Shown piece after piece: positions 45,533-57,450 of a DNA stretch of 64,000 bases. Position 1 is the first letter of the stretch; every line of letters starts with the position of its first letter. The position numbers and the translations under genes were made by a program. Below the pieces are notes generated by a model, which searched no databases, was not told where the DNA came from, and saw only the letters and a list, made by a program, of their open reading frames with translations. Origin of the DNA: Ailurus styani (Eukaryota; Chordata; Mammalia; Carnivora; Ailuridae); the NCBI GenBank assembly GCA_002007465.1, contig LNAC01000688.1, positions 124,929-188,928 of the forward strand, given 5' to 3'.

Positions 45533-46700
45533 AGGTGGGAGCTGGGGCTAATGCCTTATCCAGATATCCATGATTATGCATTCCAGATATGAGGCCTAGA
45601 AAAACCTTTTTTTTTTTTTATTCTGGTGTTCATGATGTAACTTCTCAACACTGTGAAAAAGAAAAGCCCTTTCTGCATATTCTGTACAAATAGTTGAAAT
45701 AAGATACAAAGCTTATTTTATGCAATTGCAAATGCCATACAGTCAGAAAGGAAACAGGTGTAGACTTCGCAGAGGTCGGAACAAAAAGAAGGCTGCAGAG
45801 TGATAATTTATGTCATATGAACAGAAGATGTGTTGGTCCTCGTGATATCTGTGATTGATTGCTGTTTTACTTTGATCTTATCCTCCATCTAGTGTGATCA
45901 AAATGGCTGGGAAGGTAAAACTACATTTTGCAGACTTTTTTATTAACGAGAGTTCCAGATTGGATTTAGATGGGGCCAAACAGATGCACATGCATCTATG
46001 TTTGTCTGACATAGATTGTAACAGGTGTGGCTGATAGTCCTGAAGTTGGTGTCCTGCACAGGGTCATACCCCACATGGGATATCCTGACTACATACATTT
46101 TCAGATCATAGAGTATCTGTAGCAAACTTGACAGCCCAGATCTTTGGAGGGGTTTGGGGAATAATACTTAGAAGCTCAACCCAGAATGTATTTTTAACTT
46201 TTTGAACCGTCTGTAAGCAATGCCATACCATATAATAAATCCCTCCCAACCTAAACTAGCTAGCATAAAGTCTGTTCTCTGTAACTGAGCTGTTCCAAGG
46301 ATAGTTTTATATCCATTCCCATATCAAAATGTTCTACTTTTATTCATTATTTCTTAGGTAGCTATTAGAACTGGCAAACTCTGATGATATAGTTCTCAAA
46401 AATTTGAAATTAGTTATTTTGATTCTCTTGGGGAAGAATTTTTACTTTAATAGTGGACTCTGAGAGACAAAAACCATAACCATATAAGAAAAAAAATACA
46501 TACAGATAGTATGTGGCCAGCTGGTAAGGAAATATTTATAGTCTGGGAATCATTACTTAGCTTGTCATCATACCACCTCAAAAGTTAATTATTTCAGCCA
46601 TATTTAAGATAGCACAAAGTGCTAAACAGTGATGCAAAGACTATTTTTGTCTTTATTTTATAGAATATTTCAAATGGTATTAATACTATAATAAATCCAT
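45533..46700. other. Unrecognised AT-rich DNA
   Basis: T13 run at 45608-45620. No gene or repeat named. Confidence 0.4.
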
Positions 46701-47488
46701 AGCTAATCATAAATAACCCTCAAAAATTATCAAGTCACAGTCAGTTTTATTTCATCTCCACAGTCAAACACTCATCCCAACTGTAGTTATTTGGAAGAAA
46801 ATCTCAGACCATACTGTTTCAACTGTAAATATGTCAGCATATATTTCTAAAAGATAAGGCATTAAAAAAATTAAAATAGCCACATTACTAGGCTTAAATC
46901 TACAAGGAAATTAGTAATAACTTTTAATATCATCAGTGATTTAGGTAGCATTCATATTTCCTGACCTTTCTCTTTTTAATTTTCTTCTTTGAATTTGGAT
47001 TTTAAATACATGGCAACAGGCTAACAGATCTTTTTGTTGTTGTTATTGTTAATAGACCTTTTACGTTCCATTTGATTGAATCAAATGGTTACCGATTTAT
47101 CTTCTAAGTCTTTTTACTTTCTTCTGCAATTATTTGTGAAGAAATCAGATATTTGTCATGTGAAATTTCCATAATCATCTTCATGTTTCTCTGCTCTCAG
47201 TACTGCCTATAATTTTCTGCTTGCATCATATTGGCCTCATAGAGATTTTGGCAAGAATTCGTTAGGTATTTCCATCAGATAACACAACATTTAGTAGATT
47301 GCCCTCATGGTGATGTTGGCAGCTATTAATGATCACTGTCTAGACTCATCACTATATTAGGAATTGGAAATCAGTTATTCTAATTTTGTTACCTGTTTTG
47401 TTATTGTTCATTAGTTAAAATATATCATAAATTCATATTGGTAATTCCAACTGAAGTGCAAAACTGCCTCATTAAGACCAAATAAATA

Positions 47489-47823
47489 CAGTTGATCCTG
47501 AACAATGCAGGGGTGTGGGGTGCCTACCCATCCCCAGGTAGTCAAATATCTGCATATAGGTTTTAACTACCTCACAATTTATCTAATAACCTGCTGTTGA
47601 CTGGAAGCTTTAGCAATAACATCTACAGTTGGTTATCACATATTTTGTATATTATGTAGGTCAAATGCTGTATTCTTATAATAAGGTCGGTAAGAGAAAG
47701 GAGCATATTCTAAAGAAAGTCATAAGGAAGACAAAGTACATTTATGATACTGCATTTATTGAAAAAAAACTGCTTGTAAGTGGATTCTCATAGTCCAAAC
47801 CCGTTTTGTTCAAGGATCAACTG
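47489..47823. mobile_element. Tigger/pogo-like non-autonomous DNA transposon with intact ends
   Basis: Terminal inverted repeats CAGTTGATCC-TGAACAA (left) and TTGTTCAAGGATCAACTG (right) match apart from one base, and TA dinucleotides flank both sides (47487-47488, 47824-47825), the target duplication of this superfamily. The 335-base interior shares words with the copy at 34792. No transposase frame, so it moved using an enzyme encoded elsewhere. Resembles Tigger2-derived elements. Confidence 0.88.
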
Positions 47824-48758
47824 TATGCACTGGTTTATCACCTAATACAAAGTCGATTCAGGATAATAACACCAACTTCTTCTTCACTGATATGACTACT
47901 AAACCAGTGAATATATTGCTTGTATTTCACTTTTTCTTTCTGGTATAATCCACCAGAATAACAGTAAAATTATTGTTTTATGTATTTTGAAATACTTCTT
48001 TTTGATTTAATTATGTCATCAATTTGAGATACATGTGTTTGCTGCATTTGTCTTTTGGGGTATTATTTTATTTTTATTCTGCAAAGTATTCACAGGCTTA
48101 CAAAGTCAAATCTATAAAACCTAATATATCTAGAGAACTGTAGCTTCTATTCCTGACACCTCCACTCTTCTCTGCTTCCCACAAAGTCAATCTACTGCTT
48201 AATTTTATAGCGTATGGTTTGTTTTTCTTGTAAACTTGAGTAGATTGGGTATGTGCATGTATATATGCATATAAGACACTGCACACAATTCCATAGATAA
48301 ACAGTAGTACATTATTGTATTCATTTATAGCAACTGTACATTTTCTCTACTCCCCACCCCTCCCCTTGTAATCAGGGCATCACTCATCGAATCATATAGA
48401 GCTATTCTTCATTCCTCTTCATAGCTGACTATTCTCCTTTTTTCAGACCTACTGCTATTTATTCACCCTTCCTCTTATAATAGACATTCAGAAGTTTTGC
48501 TAAGAAGGTTTCTGTGCCCATGTGCATATGACTTATGGTATATTTTTAAAGTAGGAATTTGGGTCAAACAGTAAATGCACATGTAAATTTGATAGACATT
48601 GACACATCCCCCACTGTAGATATGATAACATTTTTTCATTTCCATAGACACTCTTTCCTTATAGTCTCAACAATGAAGCATGTTGTCAACTTTTAGATTT
48701 TGTCAGTGCATTGGACAAGAAATTATATATCACTGTATTTAAAATTGTGTTTGTCTCA

Positions 48759-48940
48759 GGACATCTGGGGGGCTCAGTCGTTATGCATCTGCCTTCAGCT
48801 CTGGTCATGATCCCAGGGTCCCGGGATCAAGCCCTGCATTGGACTTGTTCCTCAGCGAGAAGACTGCTTTTCCCCCTCCCCCTCCTAGTATTCCCTCTCT
48901 CGCTGTCTCTCTATGTCAAATAAATAAATAAAATCTTGAA
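48759..48940 (+). mobile_element. Older CAN-SINE
   Basis: Head GGACATCTGGGGGGCTCAGT with 'TTATGCATCTGCCTTCAGCT'. Duplication AAAATTGTGTTTGTCTCA (48741-48758) / AAAATTGTGTTTATCTCA (48941-48958). Confidence 0.93.
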
Positions 48941-49200
48941 AAAATTGTGTTTATCTCATTATTGCTCAGTTTGAGAATCTTTTTATGTAATTAAGGTCAA
49001 GGACCTTTTTTTCTTTGTAAAATATAAGCTTATATCTCTAACTCGTCTTTTCTATATTCTTCTCTTTTTTTGACCATTGTTTTTGTATATCAGTCACATC
49101 AAACTTTTGTCAGGGATATAAGTTATAAATCACATTGATGTGCTATTGCTACATTTAAGTCTTCATTATTAATGCTACTGAGAAGCAAAGGCAGGCAGGC

Positions 49201-51248
49201 AGACATTAATGAATGCCCACTTTCCAGAACATAAGTTTAACTAGAGTTCAAAAGTGAAGAAGTGTAAATATAAAGCCTCAGAGCTTACGGTTGCTTAAAT
49301 TTATAAAACCAGACATATTCAGTCTTCCAGGTAAAAGAACAAAATTCCAAAGGGAGAGTCCAAATTCCTGCAGTTTATATTTCATGGGGTTCTTGAAGTA
49401 GAGAAAATAAGGTTGTGCAGGTTTTTTCTCTCTTTCCTTTGGAAGATTTAACTATGGGGGTGGGAGGATCATAAAGGAGGGAGTACAGTGCTTTCAAGAA
49501 GAGAGAATAGTTGAGAAGCATGAATGTATCTACAGGTCTGTCAAATGACCTGTATAACAGCTACAGAGAAAAACAGAACTCCCAGGTAAAATGCTATTTA
49601 TTCTCAAGCAAATAGACATAAATGCACCTGAAGTTTTCAACCTCATTAATATAGACAGACTTTTTAAAAGTTAGATAGAAATTTTGAGTGAAAACTAGGA
49701 AGACAAATCCCCACCAGATTTCTCATCTTGGTTCAGGAAGGAACTTGTTCTGATTTCATTGATCTTACTATATAATTTAAAAAAGTGTATTTCTTGTTTT
49801 ATCAAAATTGGAGGGAAATAAAACAATCTGTGATATCTGAGGAAGTGCTGCTAAATGTTTTTGTTCACCTGGATAATCTTATATATTGAATCAAACGATA
49901 TTTGGGATTGGGAGTGATGCTGTTTCCCAAATGTAATGTGCTTATTAATGGAGGTTTATTTCACTGTGTAATGGATGGAATGTGAAACTTTCTCAAGAAC
50001 TTCAGATTACATTTTCCTGTAAATGCTGTATAACACAATATACAGATGTGTAGACGATATAACCTCGAAAACCATGGGTTGTTTTTTTTTTAAATTTGAA
50101 TGGAAAGTTGGCATTTCCTGTTCTAACATCCTAGTTATCAACCAAAAACAAGTAAGTCCAGGGGGTTGCATTTTGTGGCCCTAAAATGTTTTTTATTGGA
50201 ACAGCAAAGACATAATTTAGCTCCCTTAGTTCTAGTATCTGGTGATTTCCTCTATAAAAAGCTGCTTTTCCTAAATAATGCCAATTTGAGGGAGAAAATA
50301 TATACATCAGGACCCCCCTTTGCCACAGATTTAATGCAGATAATATCAGTGTACTTAATATGGACCACCAATAGTTTTGTTTTAATTCTCAAACTTAAAA
50401 ATTACAAAGCTCTGCATTTTACAGGGGAGTTCCAGAGGGAAAATACATTGATAACTAGTCCAAGTGGGAGCTAGAATTAAAAATCCAAGCCTGACCAATT
50501 CAGATTCTCCATCCTACCTGCAACCTCATCACTCTAATTAAGTTGGATATTTTCTCTTAGTCTTGAGACTCAAGGGCAGCAGAGGAAAGGTCATACACAA
50601 AGTAGTCACTAAGATATCCCTGAACAAAGGCACTCTACAATTGAGTGATCTACTGTAAACTACTGTAGTCTGTGCCTGCAGAGGCCCTCTTATTCATCTG
50701 TCTTCATTAGTACTTCTTAAGACATCAAAAGGATTTCAAGAAATGCTATAGTTAACTTAAAAGAGAACTAAACAAACTCCCCACTAGTCAAGTCTTCAAA
50801 GGTATCATTTTGATGGCCTAATAATGCCTCTGTGCATGAAGGTGACATATGTGTGTGAGTGGTTTCAACAGGACAGTAGACGTTCATACATCCAGTGCTA
50901 GGCATTCTGTTGCCCTCTTCATGATAAATGGTTAGGATCTCACCATCACTCCAAACAGCACAGAATTCAGTGCTTCTCCAGAGCTCAATATCCATAGTTT
51001 GCTTTATCATCAGTGGTGCCCTAACCCTACTGCTAACAAACTCTGACAAAATAACTTTTTAAGCTGGAACGGCCTAAAATCACTTGAATTCTATCCTTAA
51101 TGCTCTATGCACCTTCTTCTTCTCTTGAAACATAGGGTTAGCACAGTGAGCCTAGATATATTTAACATGGCTAAATGGTTCAATTCGGTGTAGGTTGTGG
51201 TGAGCTTTTTGTAGCTTTTATATTCCAGATACTAGATTCTGAAATTGT
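49201..51248. other. Unrecognised DNA
   Basis: About 2 kb with no repeat I can name. Frames of 102 codons (plus, 50166-50474) and 93 codons (minus, 50768-51049) have no recognisable domain and no convincing splice context. Confidence 0.35.
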
Positions 51249-51249
51249 A

Positions 51250-51375
51250 ATGCATTAAATAGAGCATAGGCCTGGGGTCACATAGACCTGCTTACAAATC
51301 AGTACTCCCTACATCCTCAGAAAATTTGCTTCGACACTTTGAACTTTAGTCTTCTTAGCACTAAAATTAATGAGG
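51250..51375 (+). mobile_element. MIR fragment
   Basis: 'AGAGCATAGGCCTGGGGTCA', 'CATAGACCTGCTTACAAATC' and 'TTTGAACTTTAGTCTTCTTA' follow MIR from the 5' part through the core. Confidence 0.6.
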
Positions 51376-51490
51376 GTTTCTCTTGCTTGATTTTTTTCCC
51401 CCTTTCTATCTATTTGGTTTACTGTCTCATCATTTTAGGTTCTTGACTCACATCTTCCAGTGTCAAGGAGCTCTTCTGAAGATTCCTACT

Positions 51491-51508
51491 CAAAATAGCA
51501 TGTTGTCT
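51491..51508. repeat. L1 target-site duplication, left copy
   Basis: CAAAATAGCATGTTGTCT, matched by CAAAATAGCATGATGTCT at 53003-53020, which frames the L1 and the SINE inserted at its tail as one 1.5 kb block. Confidence 0.9.
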
Positions 51509-51702
51509 TTTTTTTTTTTAAGATTTTGTTTATTTATTTGACAGAGAGATTACAAGTAGGCAGACAGGCAGGCAGAGAGAGAGGAGGAAGCAGGCTCCTG
51601 GCTGAGCAGAGAGCCCAATGCGGGCCTCGATCCCAGGACCCTGAGATCATGACCTGAGCTGAAGGCAGAGGCTTTAACCCACTGAGCCACCCAGGCGCCC
51701 AT
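51509..51702 (-). mobile_element. CAN-SINE inserted at an L1 tail junction
   Basis: Its own duplication ATGTTGTCTTTTTT (51500-51513 and 51703-51716) overlaps the L1 target duplication and its T-rich tail complement, so it landed exactly at the L1 3' junction. Confidence 0.93.
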
Positions 51703-52088
51703 ATGTTGTCTTTTTTAAAAAAATTAATTTGTTTATTTTTATTTGCCCTAGGGGTACAGGTCTGTGAATCATCAGGCTTACACCTTTCACAGTACTCACC
51801 ATAGCACAAACCCTCGCCAAGGTCCATAACCCAGCCACGCTATCCCTACCCTCCTAACCAGCAGTAACCCTCAGTTTGTTTCATGAGATTAAGAGTCTCT
51901 TATGATTTGTCTCCTTCCTGATCCTATCTTGTTTCATTTTTCCCTCCCTAACCCCCATGACCCCCCACCCTGCTCCTCAAATTCCTCATATCAGAGAGAT
52001 CATATGATAATTGTCTTTCTCTGATTAACTTATTTCACTTAGCATAATACCCTCTAGTTCCATCCATGTAGTTGAAAATGGCAAGATT

Positions 52089-52118
52089 TCATTTCTTTTG
52101 ATGGCTGCATAGTATTCC

Positions 52119-52160
<42 letters not shown>

Positions 52161-53000
52161 CCACTTCTTCTTTATCCATTCATCTGTTGATGGACATCTA
52201 GATTCTTTCCATAGAGTAGCTATTGTGGATATTACTGCTATAAACATTCGGGTGCACGTGCCCCTGAGGATCACTACCTTTGGATCTTTAGGGTAAACAC
52301 CCAGTAGTGTGATTGCTGGGTTGTAGGGTAGCTCTATTTTCAACTTTTTGAGGAACCACCATACTGTTTTCCAGAGTGGCTGCACCAGCTTGCATTCCCA
52401 CCAACAGTGTAGGAGGGTTCCCTTTTCTCCACATCCTCGCCAACATCTGTCGTTTCCTGACTTGCTAATTTTAGCCATTCTGACTGGTGTGAGGTGGTAT
52501 CTCACTAGGGTTTTGATTTGCATTTCCCTGATGCCGAGTGATGGTGAGCACTTTCTCATGTGTATGTTGGCCATTTGGATGTCTTCTTTGGAGAAATGTC
52601 TATTCATGTCTTCTGCCCATTTCTTGACTGGGTTATTTGTTCTTTGGGTGTTGAGTTTGAGAAGTTCTGTATAGATTTTGGATACAAACCCCTTATCTGA
52701 TATATCATTTGCAAATATCTTCTCCCATCCTGTCAGTTGTCTTTTGGTTTTGATGACTGTTTCCTTTGCTGTGCAAAGGAAACTTGATATAGTCCCAGTA
52801 GTTCATTTTTGTCCTTGCTTCCCTTGCTTTGGTGATGTTCCTAGGAAGAAGTTGCTGCAGCTGAGGTTGAAGAGGTTGCTGCCTGTGTTCTTCTCAAGGA
52901 TTTTGATGGATTCCTGTCTCACATTGAGGTCTTTCATCCATTTTGAGTCTATTTTTGTGTGTGGTGTAAGGAAATGATCCAGTTTCATTCTTCTGAATAT
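52089..53000 (-). pseudogene. C-terminal part of L1 ORF2
   Basis: A 172-codon open segment (52089-52607) begins [17 protein letters not shown] and carries the Cys-rich block [20 protein letters not shown] with its CX3C-HC spacing, a nucleic-acid-binding part of ORF2p. A second frame (52803-53075) holds the upstream part, so at least one frameshift separates them. A (GT)n expansion (52121-52158) has inserted Thr-His repeats near the end. Lacking the endonuclease and polymerase domains, it cannot be functional. Confidence 0.92.
52121..52158 (+). repeat. (TG)19 microsatellite inside L1
   Basis: Grown from the TATATATAC block that L1s usually carry at this point. Perfect and so probably polymorphic. 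Confidence 0.95.
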
Positions 53001-53094
53001 GGCAAAATAGCATGATGTCTGTACATGGCTGTCTATAGTTGACTTCCCTGAATTATGTTCAATATTACTTGTCATTATCTGAAATGTTACATAT

Positions 53095-53300
53095 TTTACT
53101 TGTTTATTATATATATCCCCAACTTGAGTGTAAGTGTTTTGAAGGGAAGGACTTTTGTCTGTTTGGTCATTGCATTATTCTCAGCATTTGAAAGCACTCA
53201 TATTTTGTAGAATGAACATAATAAAATTATATAAAATAGGGAAAATAATACCTACCTTACAAGGGTGTTGAGAGGACATAGTGAAAAAAATTTTTTACAA
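53095..53300 (+). mobile_element. L2 3' end followed by MIR-like piece
   Basis: 'CCCCAACTTGAGTGTAAGTG', 'TGAAGGGAAGGACTTTTGTC' and 'TTTTGTAGAATGAAC' match the L2 3' terminus (to about 53215). 'AGGGAAAATAATACCTACCT' and 'CAAGGGTGTTGAGAGGACAT' match a MIR 3' part (53235-53285). Confidence 0.6.
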
Positions 53301-53800
53301 ATATAATCATGCCCCAATTTTGCATGTGTAAGATTTTTCAAAGCTGGTAAGGATACAGAAGTTCAAATGAAGTGGTTTTGGTCCCAACCTTCATTGACCT
53401 TATGTTTTAATAGACAAATTCTACCATAAATTATTTATTTTGGCATGTACTACAAGTAGGAAGTAAATGGTAGACTGAGAGAGTGTAACAGGGAAACATT
53501 AATGATCTGAACTCAGGGAAGGGCTTACAAAGAAGGGATGTTTAACCTGTAACATCAGGAGTCAAGGGTGGGAGGGACCCATTCCTCACAATGAGGAGTA
53601 TGTATAAATGCACCGAGTTAAAAAGAAATTAGTGTTTGGTGACCTGAAAGAAATCCAGCATTGGTGGAGTCAAGAGCATGAGGACAACTGTCTCTGGAGA
53701 TGATACCAGACAAGCAGGGAGGCTGAAGGACATCTATGACAATGTCTGGGGCATAGTGGTTGCCCAGCGAATAGTAGCCTTGAAATAACCAATAAAAATA
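53301..53800. other. Unrecognised DNA
   Basis: 53380-53550 resembles an old interspersed repeat ('GACCTTATGTTTTAATAGAC', 'TCAGGGAAGGGCTTACAAAG') that I cannot name. No gene. Confidence 0.35.
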
Positions 53801-53806
53801 CCCAAG

Positions 53807-54215
53807 ATATATATATATCGCATCTTCTTTATCCATTCATCTGTTGATGAACATCTAGACTCTTACACAATGAAATACTATGCAGCCATCAAAAAAACCA
53901 AAATCTTGCCATTCGCAACGACATGGATGGAACTGGAGGATATTATGCTGAGCGAAATAAGTCAATCAGAGAAAGACAATTATCATATGATCTCAATGAT
54001 ATGAGGAATTTGAGAAACAAGACAGCGGATCATTGGGGAAGGGAGGGAAAAATGAAACAAAATGAAACCAGAGAGGGAGACAAAGCATAAGAGACTAGTA
54101 ATCACAGGAAACAAACTGAGGGTTGCTGGAGGGAAGGGCAGTGGAGGAATGGGGTGGCTGGGTGATGGACTTTGGGGAGGGTGTATGCTCTGTGTTCACT
54201 CTGATGAATAGAGTG
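53807..54215 (+). mobile_element. L1 fragment with 5' inversion (twin-priming-like)
   Basis: 53807-53867 is L1 ORF2-end sequence in antisense ('CTTCTTTATCCATTCATCTG', 'TTGATGAACATCTAGACTCT'). From 53867 the sequence that normally continues it appears in sense ('ACACAATGAAATACTATGCA' through 'GGACTTTGGGGAGGGTGTAT'). The two parts are adjacent in a normal L1, so the left 60 bases are flipped in place. The 3' end stops near 54215 without a poly(A) tail. Confidence 0.85.
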
Positions 54216-55855
54216 GCAGAAATTCAGGGAAAGAAGGTGAGAGCAGTCTCACAAATAACACGTACAAAATCCTTTTTTAATAGAAATATGGATGCTAATT
54301 CCAGCTCTGTGCTTATTAGGGGTTACAAGTATATTTTGCAGGCTACACCCTATCTCCATAACAGTCACGAAAATGCAAGCTGTACTATGCAAGTAAAATA
54401 TCTGTTTCTAATGCAATGGTCTATAAGTGTTATATACAATGCAGTAATATACACATTAATAAGTCATAATGAAGAAGCCCTTAGTTCTCTCCTAATTAAA
54501 GTGTAAGTTCTTTAGGGTTCTTTTTTTAATCTTCATTTAAAAATGACTTCATTTAAATCAATTGATAATGCATGAATATTTAGAAAGGTTTGACCCTTCT
54601 AAAAAATATGTATATATAAAAGTTATCTATCTATATATCTACCTATATATCTATCTGTCCCATTGCTGCATTATTCATAGATAGCTACTATTAACATAGC
54701 AATATAGAGAAGATATTGAAATTCCCAAATTTACATAATTGTAGCTAGTTGGGTATAATAACAAAATATCCTGACTTAATAATTGTAATTTTCCTGGGAC
54801 TTGAGTTTGAATTATGCTACAATATAGGAACATGATTTTTTTTGTCATGGACACTGAACCAATCCCTGACATGCTTATTTAAATATGACAATTTATTTTT
54901 TGTCTATTCAATGTCAGACACAGAATAATTGTAGTTATATCAATTTGAAAAAAATGAAGCTTTATTTCATTGAAGAAAACATAGTATTTTTGCAGTCAGT
55001 GCAATATGAATGAAAGTTTGAAAGTTGGTTCATGTTGCATGAGGAAAAACAAAAGCTCTCAATGGAAACACACCTTGGAACTAAGCCAAGATCTAGTTTA
55101 AAAGTTTCTTTATAAATTGATACTAATCAAATACTAATCCTTATGAATGTTGACGTTGATCCACATTTTCCAATCTTTTTACATCCATTTTTATTTGCTA
55201 AGTTTATATAGTTGGAATAATACTACACATATGTTTACTTATATTATTGTGGTATGAAAATAGTGTATTTTCTTCTAAATTGTCACCATTTGCTTTTTAA
55301 GTAAGACTTTCCTTCAGGTCTTCAGATTGCATACACATAAAAAGTAGTGGTTTCAGATCAATATTGAGAATAGACTCCACAATCAACAAAGTTTTCTACT
55401 TAAAAATGAAAAAAAATCTTCTGAAAGCTGAGCTTTATTTTTAGATAAATGAAAAAAAATATTTCACAGAATATTTACCTAAAATAATCAATAAGTCCCT
55501 AGTAGGTATAAGTCAATATATATCAGGTCAAAATTACCATGCCAATGGACTACATGGAAATCAATATGTTTTACCAAATATACAGAGAATTTACATTGAA
55601 ACAGACCACTGACATTTTCAATCCATTATTATTTTTCTTTTTTTGGTAGTGTAATATTCAGCATCTCAAGCAAAATCATGTGTCTAACTAAATCACTCAG
55701 TAAAAATTGTATTTAACCAACTTTCAAGAAAGTAATATTTAATTTCATTTGTGCCAAAAAGGTTAAATCACAGATTAAATCAGTGTATTTCAGAGCATCC
55801 CTTTCTTCTCCCTTTGACTTGTACTTACCACAGGAAGGGTGATGGTTTTGAGACT
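54216..55855. other. Unrecognised AT-rich DNA
   Basis: TATC/TATA-rich patch at 54605-54660. No gene or repeat that I can support. Confidence 0.4.
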
Positions 55856-55859
55856 TTAT

Positions 55860-55960
55860 AAGCACCCTACTGGATTCTAAACTCCAGTTTGGCACTCACT
55901 AGTTCTGTGATCTTAAAGAAATGATTTAACCTCTTAGAACTAAGAGCTTTGAGTTCTTTC
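55860..55960 (+). mobile_element. MIR core fragment
   Basis: 'CACTAGTTCTGTGATCTTAA' and 'GAAATGATTTAACCTCTTAG' match the conserved MIR centre ('actagctgtgtgaccttgg ... ttacttaacctctctg'). Confidence 0.6.
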
Positions 55961-57245
55961 TTCTTCTGCTGCCAGTCCTGATAGGACTAAGCACTCAATA
56001 AACTCTAGCTTATTTTTTTGTTAAACTAAATATTTCCTGATGTGGGCTACTTTGTGAGAAGGAAAGATCTGACACCAGAGTAGTGGAAGTCTCACCTCAC
56101 AAAGGGCATCTCTCTTTATTTTTGGACTTGTTTCTATGCACAACTGTTTAACTGTCTCACTGATAGGTACCTGACTTTGGCTACCCTTTCTGGCTGTTGT
56201 CTAAAAGACCAAGGCTGGACTGGAGCAGAAGTAAAGGGTCTTCCCAGAAGAGGATAAAACAAAACAAGACAAACAAACCTGACTGGCCAATCAGGACTTG
56301 ACCTGATCAAAGCTAATAACCATTATATTCCTATATTAGTCTATCTTATTTATTAAACCTAATATAACTCATTTTTATTTTAGAGATTAAAGGGTTGTAG
56401 TTTTTGTTATTTGGAAACTGGAAAGGAGATGACGCTTATTCTCCAGGGAAAAAGGTAGTCTGCATTGCCCTAAAGGCTGGGCTCATTCTGGGCAAGCATA
56501 GAAGGCAGTGGAGCCTATGATACCCCAAGATGGAGACCCTTGGCAATAAGACAGGCAGTGGGCTAGGGTAAGCTGTTGCATACCCAATCACTTTATCCTT
56601 TCAAAGGGCCAAAAACTTAATAGAATACACCATAAATGTGCTCCAATATTGAAGGCAGATCTGAGAAAGGTGTTATGGAGACAACGGATGGAGGTGGTAT
56701 TTACTTAGCATCATAAAAGTCAAGAATGACTACATGGAATTTCTTGGCCTAGATTTCAACAGAGCGAGGAGAGTTTCAAGACAGAGATAGAGGAAAGGAA
56801 TACTCTAGTGACCAATATCAAGGACACGATATGTTATGGTGACTTTGTGGGAATAGTTCCATTTCACTGAGTCTCACTGATTAAAGAACAGTAGGACACA
56901 AAGCTGTGGAAATATTTTTACAGGAAATAATTAACTAAAAAGCTCTGATAATGCCTTCAAATTTACTGGAAAATGATAGACTATGGATTGTTTGTATGGA
57001 CTTGATTTGGAAAAAAAGAGAAAATTAGCATAACCTATATTCTCTGAGGAAGACAATCTTGACAATCATATAAAAGACTGTTTATATAAGGGAGGAGAGA
57101 GACAGAAAGAAAGTGAGAGAGATTGGTTATGAAATTGATAAAATATTTTAAGCTGCTGTTTTTAAAAATCTGTTTAAAGAACTCTAATTTTACAGAATTT
57201 CACTGTTTAAAATTTTACTAAGTGTATGAGGAAAAATAAAGTTTC
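55961..57245. other. Unrecognised DNA, possibly an old LTR in part
   Basis: 56040-56660 has a CCAAT box (56286, GGCCAATCAGG) and moderate GC, which made me consider an LTR, but I find no matching ends. Confidence 0.3.
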
Positions 57246-57449
57246 TACAGTCATAGATTTTTAAAAAAGATTTTATTTATTTATTCGACAGAGAGAGAGA
57301 GATCACAAGTAGGCAGAGATGCAGGCAGAGAGAGAGGAGGAAGCAGGCTTCCCACTGAGCAGGGAACCCCATGCGGGCCTTGATCCCAGGACCCTGAGAT
57401 CATGACCCAAACCGAAGGCAGAGGCTTTAACACACTGAGCCACCAAGGC
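57246..57449 (-). mobile_element. CAN-SINE, copy 1 of a duplicated segment
   Basis: Carries private changes (ATTCGACAGAG, AGAGATGCAGGC, ACCCAAACCGAAG, AACACACTGAG, CCACCAAGGC), all shared with the segment after the N at 57450. Confidence 0.92.
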
Positions 57450-57450
57450 N
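57450..57450. other. Single-N join
   Basis: Falls exactly between two almost identical 204/205-base segments, the signature of overlapping contig ends placed side by side. Confidence 0.85.

Larger units (their letters stand above)
46700..49200 (-). mobile_element. Ancient L1 (L1ME-type) 3' region, degenerate
   Basis: Antisense wording in order: 'GTTTTATTTCATCTCCACAG', 'TATTTCTAAAAGATAAGGCA', 'GATGTTGGCAGCTATTAATG' and 'ATGATCACTGTCTAGACTCA', then after the Tigger insert 'TTGGGTCAAACAGTAAATGC', 'TTTGATAGACATTGACACAT' and 'TTATTGCTCAGTTTGAGAAT'. I recognise this as the long 3'UTR and ORF2 end of an old L1 subfamily. It is interrupted by the Tigger copy at 47489 and a SINE at 48759. Confidence 0.6.
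51717..53002 (-). mobile_element. 5'-truncated L1 (about 1.3 kb), fairly young
   Basis: 3'UTR wording at 51745-52070, then the C-terminal part of ORF2 to about 53000. An 18-base duplication flanks it. It is less diverged than the other L1s in the window and is cut off within ORF2. Confidence 0.95.

Noticed and set aside
52089..52607. 172-codon frame with a conserved Cys/His block
   Set aside because: As a host gene: it is the C-terminal end of L1 ORF2 in a truncated copy.
56040..56660. Possible LTR with CCAAT box
   Set aside because: No TG...CA ends, no target duplication and no family wording that I can place.
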